Source of the DNA: Opitutia bacterium UBA957
GTDB lineage: Bacteria > Verrucomicrobiota > Verrucomicrobiia > Opitutales > UBA953
Length of the DNA: 8,073 nucleotides
Assembly (NCBI GenBank): GCA_002293065.1
Contig: DBCN01000139.1
Coordinates: 1 to 8,073, forward strand
Direction of reading: 5' to 3'
A program made the position numbers and the translations under genes. Numbering within the stretch: position 1 is the first letter of the stretch; each line of letters starts with the position of its first letter. The notes beneath the pieces were generated by a model. It searched no databases and was not told the DNA's origin. It saw nothing but the letters and a program-made list of their open reading frames with translations. Shown piece by piece: positions 6,334 to 8,073 of the stretch.

Positions 6334-6765
6334 ATGCGTATCGCCATCACCAGCGGTTACTTCGATCCCTTACACCGCGGGCATCTCGAGTTGCTGGAAT
6401 TGTCCCGCGCCCAAGGCGACATCCTCTGGGTCATCGTCAACAACGACGTCCAGGGCGCCCTCAAGAAAGGCAAGTCGTTCATCGACCAGGACACCCGCTT
6501 GGCGGTCACCGCCGCCCTCGGCATCGTCGACCGCGCCGTGCTCGCCGTCGATCAGGACGGGTCGGTCTGCGCGACCTTGGAGCAGCTCATCAGCGAGGCC
6601 CGCGCCGCGGGTCATGAAGCCGTCTTCTGCAAGGGCGGCGACCGACATGCCGGAAACATCCCGGAAATGGTCGTGCTCAACAAGCATGGCGCCCGGTTGA
6701 TCGATGGCCTCGGCGCCAAGATCGACAGCAGTTCCCGCATCATCGCCCAAGGCAAGCAGGCCTAA
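6334..6765 (+). CDS. Small HxGH adenylyltransferase/cytidylyltransferase-family protein
   Basis: This 143-residue, single-domain nucleotidyltransferase belongs to the superfamily that includes TagD and the C-terminal domain of HldE (RfaE). These enzymes transfer AMP or CMP from a nucleoside triphosphate to a phosphorylated substrate. The signature GYFDPLHRGH (8-17) contains the HxGH nucleotide-binding motif. NND (36-38) and KKG (44-46) follow, then a conserved Arg (55). KGGDR (100-104) with NIPE (108-111) and SSSRII (132-137) match the other family motifs, the last corresponding to the STSxI-type loop. There is no kinase domain, unlike bifunctional HldE. NGGDR/NIPE-type relatives occur in archaea, phages and bacterial glycan clusters with mostly unknown substrates. 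It is the first gene of the operon and ends 18 bp before gmd. No Shine-Dalgarno precedes its ATG. Its sugar or alcohol phosphate substrate and the choice of ATP or CTP cannot be told from sequence. Confidence 0.85.
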   Translation: MRIAITSGYFDPLHRGHLELLELSRAQGDILWVIVNNDVQGALKKGKSFIDQDTRLAVTAALGIVDRAVLAVDQDGSVCATLEQLISEARAAGHEAVFCKGGDRHAGNIPEMVVLNKHGARLIDGLGAKIDSSSRIIAQGKQA

Positions 6766-6783
6766 GCCCCCTTTTACCTCGAT

Positions 6784-7845
6784 ATGAAAAAACGCGCACT
6801 CATCACCGGCATCACCGGCCAAGACGGTTCCTACCTCGCGGAGTTCCTGCTCAACAAGGGCTACGAGGTCCATGGACTCATCCGCCGCTCCTCCAGCTTC
6901 AACACGGAACGGATCGAGCACCTCTACATGGATGACCTGGTCCGCGATATCCACGTCAAGAAGATCAAGTTGCACTACGGCGACCTCGGCGACAGCACCA
7001 ACCTGATCCGCGTCATCGGCGACGTCCAGCCCGACGAGATCTACAACCTGGGCGCCATGTCCCACGTGAAGGTCTCCTTCGACGTGCCGGAGTACACCGC
7101 CGACACCGACGGCATCGGCACCCTCCGCCTGCTCGAGGCCATCCGCATCCTGAAGATGGAGCAGAAGGTCCGCATCTACCAGGCTTCCACTTCCGAGCTC
7201 TACGGCAAGGTCGTGGAGGTCCCGCAATCGGAGACCACCCCGTTCTACCCGCGCAGCCCTTACGGCGTCGCGAAGATCTACGCCTACTGGATCACCCGCA
7301 ACTACCGCGAGGCCTACGGCATCTTCGCCAGCAACGGCATCCTCTTCAACCACGAGTCCGAGCGGCGCGGCGAAACGTTCGTCACGCGCAAGATCACGCT
7401 GGCCGTCGCAAACATCATCCATGGCCGGCAGGATTGCCTCTTCCTCGGCAACCTGTCGTCCCAGCGCGATTGGGGCTACGCCCCGGACTTCGTCCAGTGC
7501 ATGTGGCTCATCCTGCAGCACCACCAGCCCGATGACTTCGTCATCGCCACGGGTAAGATGTACACGGTGCGGGAATTCTGCACGCACGCCTTCCGCCGCG
7601 CCGGCATCGAGTTGGAGTGGCGGGGCGTGGGTGCCGACGAGAAAGGCATCGATCGCAAGACGGGCAAGACGCTCGTCGCCGTCGACCCGCGCTACTTCCG
7701 CCCGACCGAGGTGGAGCAGCTCCTCGGCAACCCGGCGAAGGCCATCCGCGAATTGGGCTGGAATCCGCAGCAGACTTCCTTCGAGCAGCTCGTCCACAAG
7801 ATGGTCGACTCGGACCTGAAGCTCGTCGCGCACAAGAACCGCTGA
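6784..7845 (+). CDS. gmd: GDP-mannose 4,6-dehydratase
   Basis: This cytoplasmic enzyme converts GDP-D-mannose to GDP-4-keto-6-deoxy-D-mannose using bound NADP+, the first committed step to GDP-L-fucose and related 6-deoxyhexoses. It is a 353-residue extended short-chain dehydrogenase, slightly shorter than the E. coli enzyme. The nucleotide-binding motif GITGQDG is at 9-15. The catalytic residues are T136 and E138 in STSELYG, and Y160 and K164 in SPYGVAK, with the same spacing as in characterised GMDs. IRRSSSFNTERIEHLY (33-48), NHESERRGETFVTRKIT (189-205) and RDWGYAPDFV (228-237) are further GMD signatures. Small departures from the usual sequence are AMSHVKVSFD (91-100) and GNLSSQ (222-227). 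The ATG is preceded by a pyrimidine-rich stretch with no Shine-Dalgarno and followed by an A-rich second and third codon. fcl begins four bases after its TGA, so the two are surely co-transcribed and probably translationally linked. Confidence 0.97.
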   Translation: MKKRALITGITGQDGSYLAEFLLNKGYEVHGLIRRSSSFNTERIEHLYMDDLVRDIHVKKIKLHYGDLGDSTNLIRVIGDVQPDEIYNLGAMSHVKVSFDVPEYTADTDGIGTLRLLEAIRILKMEQKVRIYQASTSELYGKVVEVPQSETTPFYPRSPYGVAKIYAYWITRNYREAYGIFASNGILFNHESERRGETFVTRKITLAVANIIHGRQDCLFLGNLSSQRDWGYAPDFVQCMWLILQHHQPDDFVIATGKMYTVREFCTHAFRRAGIELEWRGVGADEKGIDRKTGKTLVAVDPRYFRPTEVEQLLGNPAKAIRELGWNPQQTSFEQLVHKMVDSDLKLVAHKNR

Positions 7846-7849
7846 GCGG

Positions 7850-8073
7850 ATGGACCGCACCGCCAAAATCTACGTCGCGGGGCACCGCGGCATGGTCGGG
7901 TCGGCCATCGTGCGCGCCCTGCAGGCCGCCGGGCATGCGCAGGTCATCGTCCGGACGTCGGCCGAGCTCGACCTCCGTGATGGCGCCGCGGTGCGTGCGT
8001 TCTACGCCCAGGAGCGGCCGACCTACGCGATCATGGCCGCCGCGCGCGTCGGGGGCATCCACCACAACTCCTC
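7850..8073 (+). CDS. fcl: GDP-L-fucose synthase (3' partial)
   Basis: This is the N-terminal part (74 codons) of the NADPH-dependent epimerase/reductase that converts GDP-4-keto-6-deoxy-D-mannose to GDP-L-fucose. It runs off the right edge. The protein starts MDRTAKIYVAGHRGMVGSAI, containing the G-x-x-G-x-x-G dinucleotide-binding loop at 11-17. The Fcl-typical RTSAELDLRD (35-44) and AAARVGGIHHN (63-73) follow, where most homologues have AAAKVGGI. The ATG begins four bases after the gmd stop codon, the usual gmd-fcl order and spacing. Catalytic Ser, Tyr and Lys residues lie outside the window, so activity cannot be judged. No clear Shine-Dalgarno precedes the start; coupling to gmd translation is likely. 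Confidence 0.95.
   Translation, partial: MDRTAKIYVAGHRGMVGSAIVRALQAAGHAQVIVRTSAELDLRDGAAVRAFYAQERPTYAIMAAARVGGIHHNS

Noticed and set aside
6370..7866. Long open frame (498 codons) on the minus strand opposite the nucleotidyltransferase and gmd
   Set aside because: It spans two recognised genes and their gap, is dominated by Asp, Val, Ala and Gly repeats, and shows no family motif. It is a codon-bias shadow.

Overview
The window is GC-rich DNA, apart from short AT-rich promoter islands, from a Gram-negative bacterium. It carries a large type V autotransporter with a C-terminal outer-membrane barrel. A Verrucomicrobiota (Opitutae-like) host is my best guess, from four things together: PATR-repeat autotransporter, GbsR/MarR-like regulator, cysteine-cluster Gfo/Idh oxidoreductase, and start codons without Shine-Dalgarno sequences. 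This is inference; no 16S or other phylogenetic marker is present.

Layout, left to right. (1) 1-4017, +: the 3' part of a long, cysteine-free autotransporter, with its N-terminus outside the window, closed by a strong intrinsic terminator at 4045-4074. (2) 4137-4214, +: tRNA-Glu(UUC) with an encoded CCA end. (3) 4227-5501, -: a Gfo/Idh/MocA oxidoreductase converging on the tRNA with a 12-bp gap. (4) 5502-5648: a 147-bp divergent intergenic region with two inverted repeats, one near each gene. (5) 5649-6173, +: a GbsR/MarR-type winged-helix regulator. (6) 6174-6333: a 160-bp regulatory gap with a hairpin, a pair of 13-bp direct repeats two helical turns apart, and a perfect TATAAT box. (7) 6334-8073, +: a tight operon of a small HxGH nucleotidyltransferase, gmd (GDP-mannose 4,6-dehydratase) and the start of fcl (GDP-L-fucose synthase), which runs off the right edge.

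Gmd and Fcl are the two steps from GDP-mannose to GDP-L-fucose, so the right side is probably the start of a surface-polysaccharide or glycan locus. The small nucleotidyltransferase is not needed for GDP-fucose, which suggests a second activated building block. The regulator just upstream is a natural candidate controller of this operon, but that is inferred from position only. The autotransporter is a surface protein of unknown ligand and is transcriptionally separate.

I found no mobile element, CRISPR array, toxin-antitoxin or defence system. The genes belong to known families. The most open points are the substrate of the small nucleotidyltransferase, the repeat architecture upstream of its operon, the duplicated insert in the autotransporter passenger, and the lack of Shine-Dalgarno sequences at all five visible starts.
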